DNA of 9,937 bases from JBBSGA01 sp038254585 (GTDB lineage: Bacteria > Chloroflexota > Chloroflexia > Chloroflexales > Kallotenuaceae), in the NCBI GenBank assembly GCA_038254585.1, contig JBBSGA010000228.1, positions 1-9,937 on the forward strand. Direction: 5' to 3'. The translations under genes and the position numbers were made by a program. The notes beneath the pieces are model-generated. The model saw only the letters and a list, made by a program, of their open reading frames with translations. It ran no database searches and was not told the origin of the DNA. Within the stretch, counting starts at the first letter, position 1, and the number at the start of each line of letters is the position of its first letter. Below are positions 9,292 to 9,937 of the stretch, in pieces.

Positions 9292-9937
9292 ATGATCCAG
9301 CCGGCTTCCCCTGTTTATTCGCCCGCCAGCAACCGGCGTTTGTACGACACGGTCGTGCATCAGATTGCGCGACGGATTATCGGCGGTGCGCTATCGCCGG
9401 GGACAGCATTACCGACCGAGCCAGAGCTTGCCCAACAATTCGCCGTCAGCCGGACCGTGATTCGTGAAGCGATGCGCGTGCTTGTTTCCAAGGGGTTGCT
9501 CACGGTCAAACATGGCAGCGGCATGTGGGTCCAGCCTTCTGACAAGTGGGATCACCTTGATCCGCTGGTGCTCTTCGAACAACTCCAGAGCGGACAGGAC
9601 AACGGCCTGCTTGACGAGGTGATCGAAGTACGGCGGCTTCTGGAGATGGATGCTGTGGCCCTGGCTGCAGAACGCCGCACCTCTGAGGATCTTCAGGCGA
9701 TGCGTGTATTGCTCGACGGTATGACGGCGATGATCGCTGATCCCGACGAGTATACGCGCCTTGACGTCGAATTTCACGAGATCGTTTTGGCGGCGGCCCG
9801 CAACCGCCTGCTCCGTGAGGCACTCCGGCCCGTCGCTGCCGTCTTACAGGCTGGCCGGCTCGTGTCTATTCGGCAGCCGGGCGCCCCCGAGAAATCGCTG
9901 CGCGGCCATGAAGCAATCTTTGCCGCGATCGAACAGC
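9292..9937 (+). CDS. GntR-family transcriptional regulator, FadR/FCD subgroup (3' truncated)
   Basis: The first 215 residues of a regulator that runs off the window. Residues about 16-82 are a GntR winged helix-turn-helix, with LPTEPELAQQFAVSRTVIRE (40-59) as the recognition region and KHGSGMWV (73-80) as the wing. Residues about 104-215 are the ligand-binding FCD helical bundle. Asp158 and His162 (DVEFH) and His206 (GHEAIF) fit three of the four metal ligands of the family; the last histidine is expected beyond the window edge. These proteins sense small organic acids or sugar derivatives. In a rhamnose operon an intermediate or lactate-like ligand is plausible but unproved. No clear Shine-Dalgarno precedes ATG 9292 or the in-frame GTG 9283; a stop at 9262-9264 rules out earlier starts. 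It has its own promoter and probable operator, so it is likely a separate, autoregulated unit. Confidence 0.92.
   Translation, partial: MIQPASPVYSPASNRRLYDTVVHQIARRIIGGALSPGTALPTEPELAQQFAVSRTVIREAMRVLVSKGLLTVKHGSGMWVQPSDKWDHLDPLVLFEQLQSGQDNGLLDEVIEVRRLLEMDAVALAAERRTSEDLQAMRVLLDGMTAMIADPDEYTRLDVEFHEIVLAAARNRLLREALRPVAAVLQAGRLVSIRQPGAPEKSLRGHEAIFAAIEQ

Overview
The window is GC-rich bacterial DNA. It holds five same-strand genes that read as one operon for taking up and breaking down L-rhamnose-containing glycans, followed by a regulator gene with its own promoter. Purine-rich Shine-Dalgarno sites, the CUT1-type permease pair and a fused rhamnulose-phosphate aldolase/dehydrogenase (known from Bacillus, Chloroflexus, actinobacteria and some proteobacteria) suggest a heterotrophic Chloroflexota-like or other high-GC bacterium. 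This placement is an inference and is not secure.

Layout: 2-364 is the 3' end of a MalF/UgpA-type sugar ABC permease. 377-1264 is the MalG/UgpE-type partner permease. 1301-3505 is a two-domain enzyme, a class II aldolase fused to a short-chain dehydrogenase (RhaE-RhaW type). 3561-6083 is a divergent GH78-like alpha-L-rhamnosidase. 6190-9060 is a canonical GH78 alpha-L-rhamnosidase with an extra C-terminal helical tail. 9061-9217 has no gene and only weak hairpins. 9218-9246 is a well-formed sigma-70-type promoter, with a 23-bp imperfect palindrome at 9248-9270. From 9292 (or GTG 9283) to the window end runs a GntR-family regulator of the FCD/FadR subgroup, cut by the edge.

How the genes fit together (inference): the ABC permeases import a rhamnosylated oligosaccharide or glycoside. 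Both GH78 enzymes lack signal peptides, so they would release L-rhamnose in the cytoplasm. After isomerisation and phosphorylation by enzymes not in this window, the bifunctional enzyme would split rhamnulose-1-phosphate to DHAP and L-lactaldehyde and oxidise the latter to L-lactate. The GntR protein probably represses its own promoter and may control the operon, whose promoter lies upstream of the window. The solute-binding protein, RhaA, RhaB and a transport ATPase are not present here.

I found no CRISPR array, tRNA, rRNA, mobile element or clearly new type of system. The points most worth a second look are the pairing of two unlike GH78 enzymes, the C-terminal tail on the second one, and the promoter/palindrome in front of the regulator.
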